From positions 1-42,491 of the forward strand of contig JAVKSM010000010.1 in the NCBI GenBank assembly GCA_039583705.1: 42,491 nucleotides of DNA, written 5' to 3'. The DNA is from JAVKSM01 sp039583705 (lineage in GTDB: Bacteria; Actinomycetota; Actinomycetes; Mycobacteriales; Pseudonocardiaceae). Made by a program: the position numbers and the translations under genes. Below, piece after piece: positions 15,629-24,991 of this stretch (position 1 is the stretch's first letter; each line of letters begins with the position of its first letter). The notes beneath the pieces were generated by a model. The model saw only the letters and a list, made by a program, of their open reading frames with translations. It ran no database searches and was not told the DNA's origin.

Positions 15629-17541
15629 CACAGCGATCGACCCTCGAAGCCGCGGCCGGCTCCGAGGACGCGGGTGCTGCCGCGCTGGCGGCCGCGCGGG
15701 ACCACCTGCTCGGCCTGCAGCACCCGGACGGCTGGTGGAAGGGCGAGCTGGAGACCAACGTGACGATGGATGTCGAGGACCTGCTGCTGCGGCAGTTCCT
15801 CGGCATCCGCACCGCGACCGAGACCGCCGAGGCGGCCCGCTGGATCCGCTCCCAGCAGCGCGAGGACGGTACCTGGGCGGCGTTCTTCGGCGGTCCCGGC
15901 GACCTGTCCACGTCCGTCGAGGCCTACGTCGCGCTCAAGCTCGCCGGCGACGACGTCGACGCACCCCACATGGCACGGGCACGGGAGTGGATCCTCGCCC
16001 ACGGCGGCGTGGAGTCCACCCGCGTCTTCACCCGGATCTGGCTCGCGATGTTCGGCGAGTGGTCCTGGGACGACCTGCCGGCGATGCCCCCTGAGCTCGT
16101 ACTGCTGCCGCCCTGGATGCCGCTCAACGTCGCCGACTGGGCCTGCTGGGCACGCCAGACGATCGTGCCGCTCACGGTGGTGTGCACCCGCAGGCCCCGC
16201 CGCCACCTGGGCGTGAGCACCACGGAGCTGTGCACCGGCACGGCCCCACCGCGGCAAGGGCCGCTGTTGTCGTGGGGACGGGCGTTCTGGACGCTGGACG
16301 GGCTGCTGCAGCGTTACCAGCGCCGCCCGGTGCGCTGGCTCCGCCGCCATGCCGAGCGGCGTGCCGTGGAGTGGATCGTGGCCCGCCAGGAGGCGGACGG
16401 CTCGTGGGGCGGCATCCAGCCACCGTGGGTCTACTCCCTGCTGGCGCTGCACCTGCTCGGGTACGCACTCGACCACCCGGTGATCCGTGCCGGGCTGGCG
16501 GGCCTGGAGCGGTTCCTGATCCGGGAGCCCGGGCCGGCGGGCACGGCGCGCCGGCTGGAGGCCTGCCAGTCTCCCGTCTGGGACACCGTGTTGGCCATGG
16601 TGGGACTCGCCGACGCCGGGGTGCCGGCAGAGCACCCGGCCATCGCCCGGGCTGCCCGGTGGGTGCTGGGCGAGGAGATCACGGTCCGGGGGGACTGGGC
16701 GGTGCGCCGGCCCGACACCCCACCGGGGGGCTGGGCGTTTGAGTTCGAGAACGACGGCTACCCGGACACCGATGACACCGCCGAGGTCCTGCTCGCGCTT
16801 CGCCGGGCCGGCGTCGCGGCGGATGCTCCCGCCGTCCGCCGCGGTGTGGCCTGGTTGCTGGGCATGCAGTCCCGGGACGGGGGTTGGGCCGCCTTCGACG
16901 CCGACAACACCCACGAGGTGATCACCAAGCTGCCGTTCTGCGACTTCGGGGCGGTCATCGACCCGCCGTCCGCGGATGTGACGGCGCACGTCGTCGAGGC
17001 GCTGTGCGAGCTCGGCCACGGCGAGGCCCTCGCGGTGCGCCGCGGCGTGACCTGGCTGCTCTCCCACCAGGAGCCCGGCGGCTCGTGGTTCGGGCGGTGG
17101 GGCGCCAACCACGTCTACGGCACCGGCGCGGCCGTCCCGGCGTTGGTGGCCGCCGGTCTGCCCGTCGACCACCCGGCGCTGCTCGCGGCAGCCCGCTGGC
17201 TGGAGGCGCACCAGAACGCCGATGGCGGCTGGGGTGAGGACATGCGCTCCTACCGCGACCCCGAATGGATCGGCCGCGGCACGTCCACCGCCTCCCAGAC
17301 GGCGTGGGCGCTGCTGGCGCTGCTCGCGCTGCGCCGGCACGACAGCGAGCCGGTGCGCCGCGCTGTCGCCTGGCTTGCCGGCACCCAGCGGGCGGACGGC
17401 ACGTGGGACGAGGATCTGTACACGGGGACCGGGTTCCCCGGCGACTTCTACATCAACTACCACCTGTACCGCCTGGTGTTCCCGGTCTGTGCGCTAGGTC
17501 GTTACCTCAGTGGGCGGTACGACCCGGGAGGCAGGAGATGA
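15625..17541 (+). CDS. shc: squalene-hopene cyclase
   Basis: A 638-aa class II triterpene cyclase that converts squalene to hopene/hopanol at the membrane. The protonating DXDD motif is intact (D381-T-D383-D384-TA). At least six QW-type repeats (QREDGTW, QEADGSW, QSRDGGW, QEPGGSW, QNADGGW, QRADGTW) are spread along both alpha-barrels. The C-terminus GTGFPGDFYINYHLYR is characteristic of Shc. The length is normal. GTG 15625 overlaps the preceding stop as GTGA, and the stop overlaps the hpnG-ispH start as ATGA. It is the defining gene of the hopanoid locus. Confidence 0.97.
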   Translation: MTQRSTLEAAAGSEDAGAAALAAARDHLLGLQHPDGWWKGELETNVTMDVEDLLLRQFLGIRTATETAEAARWIRSQQREDGTWAAFFGGPGDLSTSVEAYVALKLAGDDVDAPHMARAREWILAHGGVESTRVFTRIWLAMFGEWSWDDLPAMPPELVLLPPWMPLNVADWACWARQTIVPLTVVCTRRPRRHLGVSTTELCTGTAPPRQGPLLSWGRAFWTLDGLLQRYQRRPVRWLRRHAERRAVEWIVARQEADGSWGGIQPPWVYSLLALHLLGYALDHPVIRAGLAGLERFLIREPGPAGTARRLEACQSPVWDTVLAMVGLADAGVPAEHPAIARAARWVLGEEITVRGDWAVRRPDTPPGGWAFEFENDGYPDTDDTAEVLLALRRAGVAADAPAVRRGVAWLLGMQSRDGGWAAFDADNTHEVITKLPFCDFGAVIDPPSADVTAHVVEALCELGHGEALAVRRGVTWLLSHQEPGGSWFGRWGANHVYGTGAAVPALVAAGLPVDHPALLAAARWLEAHQNADGGWGEDMRSYRDPEWIGRGTSTASQTAWALLALLALRRHDSEPVRRAVAWLAGTQRADGTWDEDLYTGTGFPGDFYINYHLYRLVFPVCALGRYLSGRYDPGGRR

Positions 17542-19031
17542 CCCGACTGCTCGTCTGCGCCCCACTCGGCGTCGAGGCCAGGGCGCTGCGCCCGAGCCTG
17601 GGCCGGGAGACGGTGCTGCGTACCGGGTACGGTCCCCGACGCAACGCCCGCTGGGCGACGGTCATCGGCGCGGCCAACGTCGACGCGGTCGTGGTCGCCG
17701 GGCTGGGCGGCTCGGTCACCGACCTCATCGAGAGCGGTGACGTCGTGGTCGCCAACGAGGTCAGGGCGGCTGGTCAGAGCGTGGTGTGCCCGTCGGCGCC
17801 GCTGCTGGCGGGAGCGCTGCGGCGGTGCGGGTTCACGGTCCACTGCGGTCCGATCGCTACCCGCGACCACTTGGTGCGCGGGGCGGAGTACCGGGAACTG
17901 GAGCACTCCGGGGCGCTCGCGGTCGACATGGAGTCCGCGATGCTGGCCGCCGCCGCCGGCGACCGGGCGCTGGCCGTCGTGCGGGTCGTCGTCGACACCC
18001 CTCGCGACCCGCTGGCCGGCCTGGGCACCCCGGGCCGGGCGTTGCGGGCGCTGCGCCAACTGCGGGAGGTCGGGCCAGCGCTGCGAGAGTGGGCTGACGC
18101 GGTCGGCCGGCGGCGCCTGCTGCTGCCGTCGCCGCGGTCGTTCTGCGCCGGGGTGGAACGCGCGATCGACGTCGTCGAGGCGCTGCTGGCCCGCCGCGGC
18201 GCACCGGTGTACGTCCGCAAGCAGATCGTCCACAACGCCCACGTCGTGGCCGACCTCGCCGAGCGTGGCGCGGTCTTCGTCGAGGAGCTCGACGAGGTGC
18301 CCAACGGGGCGACGACGGTGTTCTCCGCCCACGGGGTCTCCCCGACCGTTCGCAGCGAGGCAGCCCGGCGCGGCCTCGACGTCGTCGACGCCACCTGCCC
18401 GCTGGTCGCCAAGGTGCACGCGGAGGCCCGGCGCTTCAGCCGGTCGGAGGGGACCGTTTTCTTCATCGGCCACGCCGGCCACGAGGAGACCGAGGGGACC
18501 CTCGGCGAGGCACCCGGGCAGATCGTGCTCGTCGAGTCGGTGGCCGACGCGATGCGGGTCGAGGTGCCGGATCCGGAACGGGTCACCTACCTCATGCAGA
18601 CGACGTTGTCGGTGGAGGAGTCCGCGGACATCCTCGAGGTGCTGCGGGAACGCTTCCCGGCGTTGTCGGGCCCCGACAGCGACGACATCTGCTACGCCAC
18701 CACCAACCGCCAGGCCGCGTTGCGGGCCGTCGCGGAGGAAGCCGACCTGGTGCTCGTCATCGGGTCGGCGAACTCGTCGAACTCCCGGCGGCTGGTGGAG
18801 ACCGCGCAGCGGCACGGTACCGCCGCGCACCTGGTGGAGGACGCCTCCGACGTGGATCTGCGCTGGCTGGCGGGTGCCAGGACCATCGGCATCACCGCTG
18901 GGGCGTCCGCACCGCCCGTGCTCGTCGACGAGCTCGTCGAGGCGCTGCGGGGGCTGGGCCCGGTGCAGGTGTCCGAGCACCGCGTCGCGACCGAGTCCAT
19001 CCGGTTCCAGCTACCCAAGGAGGTGCTCTGA
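17538..19031 (+). CDS. HpnG-IspH fusion (hopanoid nucleoside phosphorylase + HMBPP reductase)
   Basis: A single 497-aa frame. Residues 1 to ~190 are a compact nucleoside phosphorylase (HpnG-like; CAPLGVEARAL, VVVAGLGGSV, AVDMESAMLA) that should cleave adenine from adenosylhopane to give phosphoribosylhopane. Residues ~192-497 are a full-length IspH with Fe-S ligands C203 (FCAGV), C287 (DATCPLV) and C385 (DDICYATTNRQ), plus VHN, AHG and GHAGHEETEG. IspH reduces HMBPP to IPP/DMAPP. No ATG or GTG lies in frame near the domain border (only a TTG), and the DNA shows no stop, so this is a true fusion. ATG 17538 follows AGGAG closely and overlaps the shc stop. Confidence 0.9.
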   Translation: MTRLLVCAPLGVEARALRPSLGRETVLRTGYGPRRNARWATVIGAANVDAVVVAGLGGSVTDLIESGDVVVANEVRAAGQSVVCPSAPLLAGALRRCGFTVHCGPIATRDHLVRGAEYRELEHSGALAVDMESAMLAAAAGDRALAVVRVVVDTPRDPLAGLGTPGRALRALRQLREVGPALREWADAVGRRRLLLPSPRSFCAGVERAIDVVEALLARRGAPVYVRKQIVHNAHVVADLAERGAVFVEELDEVPNGATTVFSAHGVSPTVRSEAARRGLDVVDATCPLVAKVHAEARRFSRSEGTVFFIGHAGHEETEGTLGEAPGQIVLVESVADAMRVEVPDPERVTYLMQTTLSVEESADILEVLRERFPALSGPDSDDICYATTNRQAALRAVAEEADLVLVIGSANSSNSRRLVETAQRHGTAAHLVEDASDVDLRWLAGARTIGITAGASAPPVLVDELVEALRGLGPVQVSEHRVATESIRFQLPKEVL

Positions 19032-19058
19032 CCTGATCGCTGCGGTCGTGTCACCAGG

Positions 19059-19703
19059 TCACGGATCCGCGGCGGTCGGTGGCGGTTCGAGCCGGCGGGT
19101 GCGGTGCAGCCCGGACAGGATCCCGTCCAGGGCTGCACCTACCTCCTGTCGCGCCGCGGTGGGCTCCGCGGCGAGCGCGATGTACAGACTGGCCTCTGAG
19201 ATCAGTGAGCCGATCAGGCGGGTCAGCGCAGTGATCGGCAGCGCCGGGATCTGCCCTTCGTCGACCGCCTTGCGCAGCCACTGCGCCAGCAGGCTGTGGC
19301 CGTGCCGCTCGATCAGCTCGCCCCACGCTTCGTGACCTAGCGCAGTCGGGCCGTCGATCAGCACGACCCGCTGGAAGTCGCTGTGGATGCACACGTCCAG
19401 GTAGGTTTGCAGGCCTTGGCGCAACTGCTGCCACGCGTCGCCGGGCCGACCGGCGCCGCGGGCGAGTTCGCGCGTGACGAGCTCCGCGGCGACCTCGCCC
19501 GCCACCTCGTTCATGACCGCGCGGAACAGCGCCGCCTTGTCGCGGAAGTGGTGGTAGAGGGCGCCCCGGGTGACCCCGGCGCGGGCGACGATCTCCTCGG
19601 TAGGGGTGGCGGCGTAGCCCTTCGCCACGAACAGCTCACGCGCCGCAGTCACCAGCCCCTGACGGGTGTCAGCCGTATGGGCAGCACGCCGGGCCTGGTC
19701 CAT
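19059..19703 (-). CDS. TetR/AcrR-family regulator, likely controls hpnH
   Basis: A 214-aa regulator. The N-terminal helix-turn-helix is clear (GLVTAARELFVAKGYAATPTEEIVARAGVTRGALYHHFRDKAALF, residues ~14-58). The rest is a ligand-binding helical domain with a TetR_C-like TALGHEAWGELIERHG. ATG 19703 (MDQARRAAHTADTRQG) is preferred over the longer frame, which starts with His/Met-rich non-homologous sequence. It is divergent from hpnH and convergent with hpnG-ispH (27-nt gap). A perfect inverted repeat covers its own start codon, which suggests autoregulation and repression of hpnH. Confidence 0.85.
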   Translation of the reverse strand: MDQARRAAHTADTRQGLVTAARELFVAKGYAATPTEEIVARAGVTRGALYHHFRDKAALFRAVMNEVAGEVAAELVTRELARGAGRPGDAWQQLRQGLQTYLDVCIHSDFQRVVLIDGPTALGHEAWGELIERHGHSLLAQWLRKAVDEGQIPALPITALTRLIGSLISEASLYIALAAEPTAARQEVGAALDGILSGLHRTRRLEPPPTAADP

Positions 19704-19763
19704 GCACCTAGTATGGTGCATACCGCTTGTATGGATGCTCGCGTGTATGGACGCTCGTGAGGA
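19702..19763. promoter_or_regulatory. TetR operator candidates between tetR and hpnH
   Basis: ATGCACC (19702-19708) and GGTGCAT (19715-19721) form a perfect 7-bp inverted repeat with a 6-nt spacer, overlapping the start codon of the TetR gene. A second nested palindrome, GTATG-GTG-CATAC, occupies 19711-19723. Two near-identical 14-nt direct repeats, TGTATGGATGCTCG (19729-19742) and TGTATGGACGCTCG (19744-19757), follow before the hpnH SD. Together they look like a regulator-binding region. Confidence 0.5.
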
Positions 19764-19773
19764 GATGAACGTC

Positions 19774-20775
19774 ATGGGTATCCCGGTTCGACAGGCCGTC
19801 CGCATCGGCGGCTACCTTGTCAAACAGAAGCTGCTCCGGCGGGAGAAGTTCCCGCTGACCCTCGAGCTGGAGCCGCTGTTCGCCTGCAACCTCAAGTGCC
19901 ATGGTTGCGGGAAGATCCAGCACCCGGCCAGCCTGCTCAAGCAGCGGATGCCGGTGGAGCAGGCGATCCGGGCCGTGGAGGAGTGCGGCGCCCCGGTGGT
20001 CTGCGTCGCGGGCGGCGAGCCGCTGATGCACCCGCAGATCGACGATCTCGTCGCCGAGCTGGTCAAGCGCAAGAAGTTCGTCTACCTGTGCACGAACGCG
20101 CTGCTGCTGCCCCGGAAGATCGATAAACTCACGCCGTCGCGGTACCTGTCGCTGTCGGTGCACATCGACGGGCTGGAGGAACGCCACGACGAGTCGGTTG
20201 CCAAGAGGGGCGTGTTCGCCCAGGCCGTCGACAACATCAAGGACGCCCAGCGCCGCGGCTTCCGGGTGACGACGAACAGCACCTTCTTCAACAACGACAC
20301 CCCGCAGACCGTCATCGATGTCCTCGACTACCTCAACGACGACCTCAAGGTCGACGGCATGATGCTCTCGCCGGCCTACGCCTACGAGAAGGCGCCGGAC
20401 CAGGAGCACTTCCTCGGGGTTGAGGAGACGCGCGAGCTGTTCCGCAAGGCCTTCGCCGACGGTCGGCGCAAGCGCTGGCGGCTCAACCACTCGGCGTTGT
20501 TCCTGGACTTCCTGGAAGGCAAGCGGGACTTCGCGTGCACGGCGTGGGGCATCCCGTCCTACTCGCTGCTGGGTTGGCAGAAGCCCTGCTATCTCATGGC
20601 CGACGGCTACGCCGAGACCTACCAGGAGCTGCTCGACGGCACCGACTGGGACGCCTACGGGCGCGGCAAGGACCCCCGCTGCGCCAACTGCATGGCGCAC
20701 TGCGGCTACGAGCCCACCGCGGTGATGGCCACTCTCGGCTCACTGCGGGAGGGCCTGCGCGCGCTGCGGGGATAG
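19774..20775 (+). CDS. hpnH: HpnH, adenosyl-hopene transferase (radical SAM)
   Basis: A 333-aa radical SAM enzyme that adds the 5'-deoxyadenosyl radical to hopene, the first step in making C35 extended hopanoids. The cluster motif is C38-x3-C42-x2-C45 (CNLKCHGC), followed by GGEPLMHP (SAM-binding GGE) and the HpnH-typical LSVHIDG, SPAYAYEKAPDQ and CANCMAHCGYEPTAV. ATG 19774 (MGIPVRQAVRIGGYLVKQ) is chosen because GAGGAG (19759-19764) is nine nt upstream; the ATG at 19765 touches the SD. Unlike the other hopanoid genes it has its own upstream region, shared with the divergent TetR gene. Confidence 0.95.
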   Translation: MGIPVRQAVRIGGYLVKQKLLRREKFPLTLELEPLFACNLKCHGCGKIQHPASLLKQRMPVEQAIRAVEECGAPVVCVAGGEPLMHPQIDDLVAELVKRKKFVYLCTNALLLPRKIDKLTPSRYLSLSVHIDGLEERHDESVAKRGVFAQAVDNIKDAQRRGFRVTTNSTFFNNDTPQTVIDVLDYLNDDLKVDGMMLSPAYAYEKAPDQEHFLGVEETRELFRKAFADGRRKRWRLNHSALFLDFLEGKRDFACTAWGIPSYSLLGWQKPCYLMADGYAETYQELLDGTDWDAYGRGKDPRCANCMAHCGYEPTAVMATLGSLREGLRALRG

Positions 20776-20804
20776 GAAGCGGGGGCGGGCGGCGCCAGCG
20801 TCGC

Positions 20805-21467
20805 CTACCCCCGCCACCCCCGCCCCGGGGTTGCGGCGTCCCGCACCAGCGGGACGGTGTCGCTGACCAGGGTCAGCAGGGACCGGGTCAGCAGCATGTG
20901 GACCTGCTCCCGGCACAGCGTCCCACGGACCAGCCACTCCCGGGTGGCGGCCTTGACGAGGGCACCGTAGCTGCGAATGACCGCCCGCAGCACGATGTCG
21001 TCGGATGCCATGCCGGTTGCCGCCAGCACCCGGTCGGTGGCGATCTCGTCGGCTTCCCGCAGGATCGCCTCGACCTCCTCGTCCCGCCCCAGGCCCTCGC
21101 CGCCCACGGTGGCCAGCCACATGCCATGATGCCGCGCTACCACGCCGAGCAGTCGCTCGATGCTCGCCGCGACCCGGATCTCCAGGTCACCGTCGGGCAG
21201 GTCGTCGGCCGCCCCCGCAGGCAGATCCTCGACGGCGTGGGGCGGCATGACGGCCAGCCGGCGTACCACCTCCAGGTAGAGCCCGCGCTTCGTGCCGAAG
21301 TAGTGGTTGACGAGCGCGCGCGCGACGCCCGCGGTGCGGGCGATCTCCCCCGTGGACACCTCGGCGTAGGGCCTGCGCTCGAAGAGGCGCAGCGCGCAGG
21401 ACAGGATCTGTTCGCGGCGGACATCGGGCTCCAGGCGCCGGCCGCGTGGTACGGCCGCTGTGCTCAC
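20805..21467 (-). CDS. TetR/AcrR-family regulator divergent from fadAB
   Basis: A 220-aa regulator with an N-terminal HTH (REQILSCALRLFERRPYAEVSTGEIARTAGVARALVNHYFGTKRGLYLEVV, residues ~18-67) and a helical effector domain. GTG 21467 is chosen because GGGAGG is six nt upstream; starts at 21497 or 21590 would run through the intergenic promoter region. It is transcribed away from fadA and converges on hpnH with a 29-nt gap. By position it likely controls the fadA-fadB genes, perhaps responding to an acyl-CoA. This is inference from context. Confidence 0.85.
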   Translation of the reverse strand: MSTAAVPRGRRLEPDVRREQILSCALRLFERRPYAEVSTGEIARTAGVARALVNHYFGTKRGLYLEVVRRLAVMPPHAVEDLPAGAADDLPDGDLEIRVAASIERLLGVVARHHGMWLATVGGEGLGRDEEVEAILREADEIATDRVLAATGMASDDIVLRAVIRSYGALVKAATREWLVRGTLCREQVHMLLTRSLLTLVSDTVPLVRDAATPGRGWRG

Positions 21468-21490
21468 CGTCACCTCCCCGGTCGCTTGCG

Positions 21491-21521
21491 TTGACACATC
21501 GCCAACAGTGGTCGCTATCGT
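21491..21521 (+). promoter_or_regulatory. candidate fadA promoter with partial inverted repeat
   Basis: TTGACA at 21491-21496 matches a -35 box exactly. TATCGT at 21516-21521 is a possible -10, though its 19-nt spacer is long. An imperfect palindrome GTTGAC-ACATC-GCCAAC (21490-21506) overlaps the -35 and could be the TetR operator. Confidence 0.4.
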
Positions 21522-21558
21522 GCCAGAGATCCCCCTGTGGCGAGAGAGGAGGGCGGCC

Positions 21559-22788
<1,230 letters not shown>

Positions 22789-24954
22789 GTGGTCGCGCAG
22801 AACATGATCTCCCTGGAGCGGGACACGGACGGCGTCGTACTGCTGAGGATGGACGACCCCACCCAGTCGGCCAACACGATGAACGAGCTGTTCGGTTCGT
22901 CGCTGGCGGCCGCACTGGACCAGTTGGAGTCCGAACGGGACTCGGTCACGGGCGTGGTGCTCACCTCGGCGAAGAAGACTTTCTTCGCCGGTGGCGACCT
23001 GCACCTGCTGTCGGCGGCCGGGCCTGGCGACGCCGAGGTGATGACCCGCCACTGCAGCGAGCTCAAGGCCCTGCTGCGGCGGCTGGAGACCTTCGGCCGC
23101 CCGGTCGTCGCGGCGATCAACGGCGCGGCCCTCGGCGGTGGTCTGGAGATCGCCCTGGCCTGCCACCACCGGATCGCGCTGGACGCCAGCGGCAGCGAGA
23201 TCGGGCTGCCGGAGGTGACGCTGGGCCTGCTGCCCGGCGCTGGCGGCGTGGTGCGCACGGTGCGGCTGCTGGGCATCGCCGACGCGCTGCTCAAGGTGCT
23301 GCTGCAGGGCCAGCGGTACACCCCCCGGGCTGCGCTGGAGGTCGGGCTGGTCGACGAGGTCGTCGGCTCGCCCGAGGAGTTGCTGGCGCGGGCCAGGACG
23401 TGGCTCGCGGAGCACCCCGCCGCCGCGGCACCGTGGGACACCGAGGGCTACACCATCCCCGGCGGCACCCCGTCCACGCCGGCCTTCGCCGCCACCCTGC
23501 CGGCGTTTCCCGCGAACCTGCGCAAGCAGCTCAAGGGCGCGCCGATGCCCGCGCCGCGCAACATCCTCTGCGCCGCCGTGGAGGGTGCACAGGTCGACGT
23601 CGACACCGCGATGACGATCGAGACGCGGTACTTCGTCGAGCTGGTGACCGGCCAGGTCTCGAAGAACATGACCAAGGCGTTTTTCTTCGACCTGCAGGCG
23701 ATCGGGAAGGGCGCCAGCCGGCCGGGGGGCTACCCGCGGTGGCAGGCGACGCGGGCGGCCGTGCTGGGCGCCGGGATGATGGGAGCGGGCATCGCCTACA
23801 CCTGCGCGCGCGCCGGGATGGATGTCGTGCTCAAGGACGTCACGCTCGCCGTCGCCGGGAAGGGCAAGGCGTACTCGGCCACGCTGCTGGACAAGGCGGT
23901 GGCTCGGGGCCGCATGACGGCGCCCCAGCGCGAGGAGGTGCTGGCCCGCATCGCGCCGACCGCCGACGTGGCCGACCTGTCCGGCTGCGACATCGTCCTC
24001 GAGGCGGTGTTCGAGAGCCCGCAGCTCAAGAAGCAGGTGTTCGCCGAGGTCGAGCGCGTGGTGGCGCCGGACGCGCTGCTCGGCTCCAACACGTCCACGC
24101 TGCCGATCACCGGACTGGCGGACGGGGTGGCGCGCGCGCAGGACTTCATCGGCCTGCACTTCTTCTCCCCCGTCGACAAGATGCCGCTGCTGGAGATCGT
24201 CGTCGGGGAGCGGACGGGCGACGCCGCGACCGCCCGAGCCGTCGACTTCGCCCAGCAGATCGGCAAGACACCGATCGTCGTCAACGACAGCCGCGGCTTC
24301 TTCACCAGCCGGGTCATCGGCACGTTCCTCGACGAGGCGACGGCGATGCTCGGCGAGGGCCTCGAGCCGGCGTCGGTCGAGCAGGCCGGGCTGCAGGCCG
24401 GATACCCGGCCCCGCCGCTGCAACTGCTGGACGAGCTGACCCTGACACTGCTCCGCACGATCCGGCAGGAGACCCGCGCCGGAGTCGAGGCGGGGGGCGG
24501 CACCTGGACCGAGCACCCGGCGAACGCGGTCACCGACCGCCTGATCGAGGAGTTCGGCCGCAAGGGGCGCTCGACCGGCGGCGGCTTCTACGCCTACGCG
24601 AACGCCCAGCGGACCGGGCTGTGGCCGGGGCTGCGTGAGCACTTCTCGCGGCCGGGAGCGGAGATCCCGTTCGTCGACATGCAGGAGCGCATGCTGTTCG
24701 CCGAGGCGTTGGAGACAGTCAGGTGCTTCGACGAGGGCGTGCTGCGTTCGGTGCCGGACGCCAACATCGGCTCGATCTTCGGCATCGGCTTCCCGGCCTG
24801 GACCGGCGGCGTGGTGCAGTACGTGGAGGGTTACCCGGGCGGGGTTGCGGGGTTCGTCACGCGAGCCCGGGAGCTGGCGGCTCGCTACGGCGAGCGGTTC
24901 GAGCCGCCGGCCTCGCTGGTCGCCCGCGCCGAGGCCACCGGAGCCCGCGCCTGA
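22789..24954 (+). CDS. fadB: FadB, enoyl-CoA hydratase / 3-hydroxyacyl-CoA dehydrogenase
   Basis: A 721-aa multifunctional alpha subunit. Residues ~10-195 form a crotonase fold (oxyanion-hole segments FFAGGDLHLL and GAALGGGLEIALAC, plus catalytic Glu region GLPEVTLGLLPGAGG). Residues ~320-500 are the NAD-binding 3HCDH domain (AVLGAGMMGAGIAY, GSNTSTLPI, and HFFSPVDKMPLLEIV with the catalytic His). The C-terminal 3HCDH helical domain follows. It hydrates enoyl-CoA and oxidises the product to 3-ketoacyl-CoA for FadA. GTG 22789 directly follows the fadA stop; ATG 22804 is an alternative start. Confidence 0.95.
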   Translation: MVAQNMISLERDTDGVVLLRMDDPTQSANTMNELFGSSLAAALDQLESERDSVTGVVLTSAKKTFFAGGDLHLLSAAGPGDAEVMTRHCSELKALLRRLETFGRPVVAAINGAALGGGLEIALACHHRIALDASGSEIGLPEVTLGLLPGAGGVVRTVRLLGIADALLKVLLQGQRYTPRAALEVGLVDEVVGSPEELLARARTWLAEHPAAAAPWDTEGYTIPGGTPSTPAFAATLPAFPANLRKQLKGAPMPAPRNILCAAVEGAQVDVDTAMTIETRYFVELVTGQVSKNMTKAFFFDLQAIGKGASRPGGYPRWQATRAAVLGAGMMGAGIAYTCARAGMDVVLKDVTLAVAGKGKAYSATLLDKAVARGRMTAPQREEVLARIAPTADVADLSGCDIVLEAVFESPQLKKQVFAEVERVVAPDALLGSNTSTLPITGLADGVARAQDFIGLHFFSPVDKMPLLEIVVGERTGDAATARAVDFAQQIGKTPIVVNDSRGFFTSRVIGTFLDEATAMLGEGLEPASVEQAGLQAGYPAPPLQLLDELTLTLLRTIRQETRAGVEAGGGTWTEHPANAVTDRLIEEFGRKGRSTGGGFYAYANAQRTGLWPGLREHFSRPGAEIPFVDMQERMLFAEALETVRCFDEGVLRSVPDANIGSIFGIGFPAWTGGVVQYVEGYPGGVAGFVTRARELAARYGERFEPPASLVARAEATGARA

Positions 24955-24991
24955 CCCGACCGCACGCGCTCAGCCGAACCAGACCGCACAC

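Noticed and set aside
14722..17463. 913-aa minus-strand open frame opposite the polyprenyl synthase and shc genes
   Set aside because: Same reason: it mirrors two well-conserved enzymes and has shadow-type composition.
18111..19031. Separate ispH gene starting at the domain border
   Set aside because: No in-frame ATG or GTG and no SD lie near residue 190 of the fused frame; only a TTG inside the HpnG part is available.
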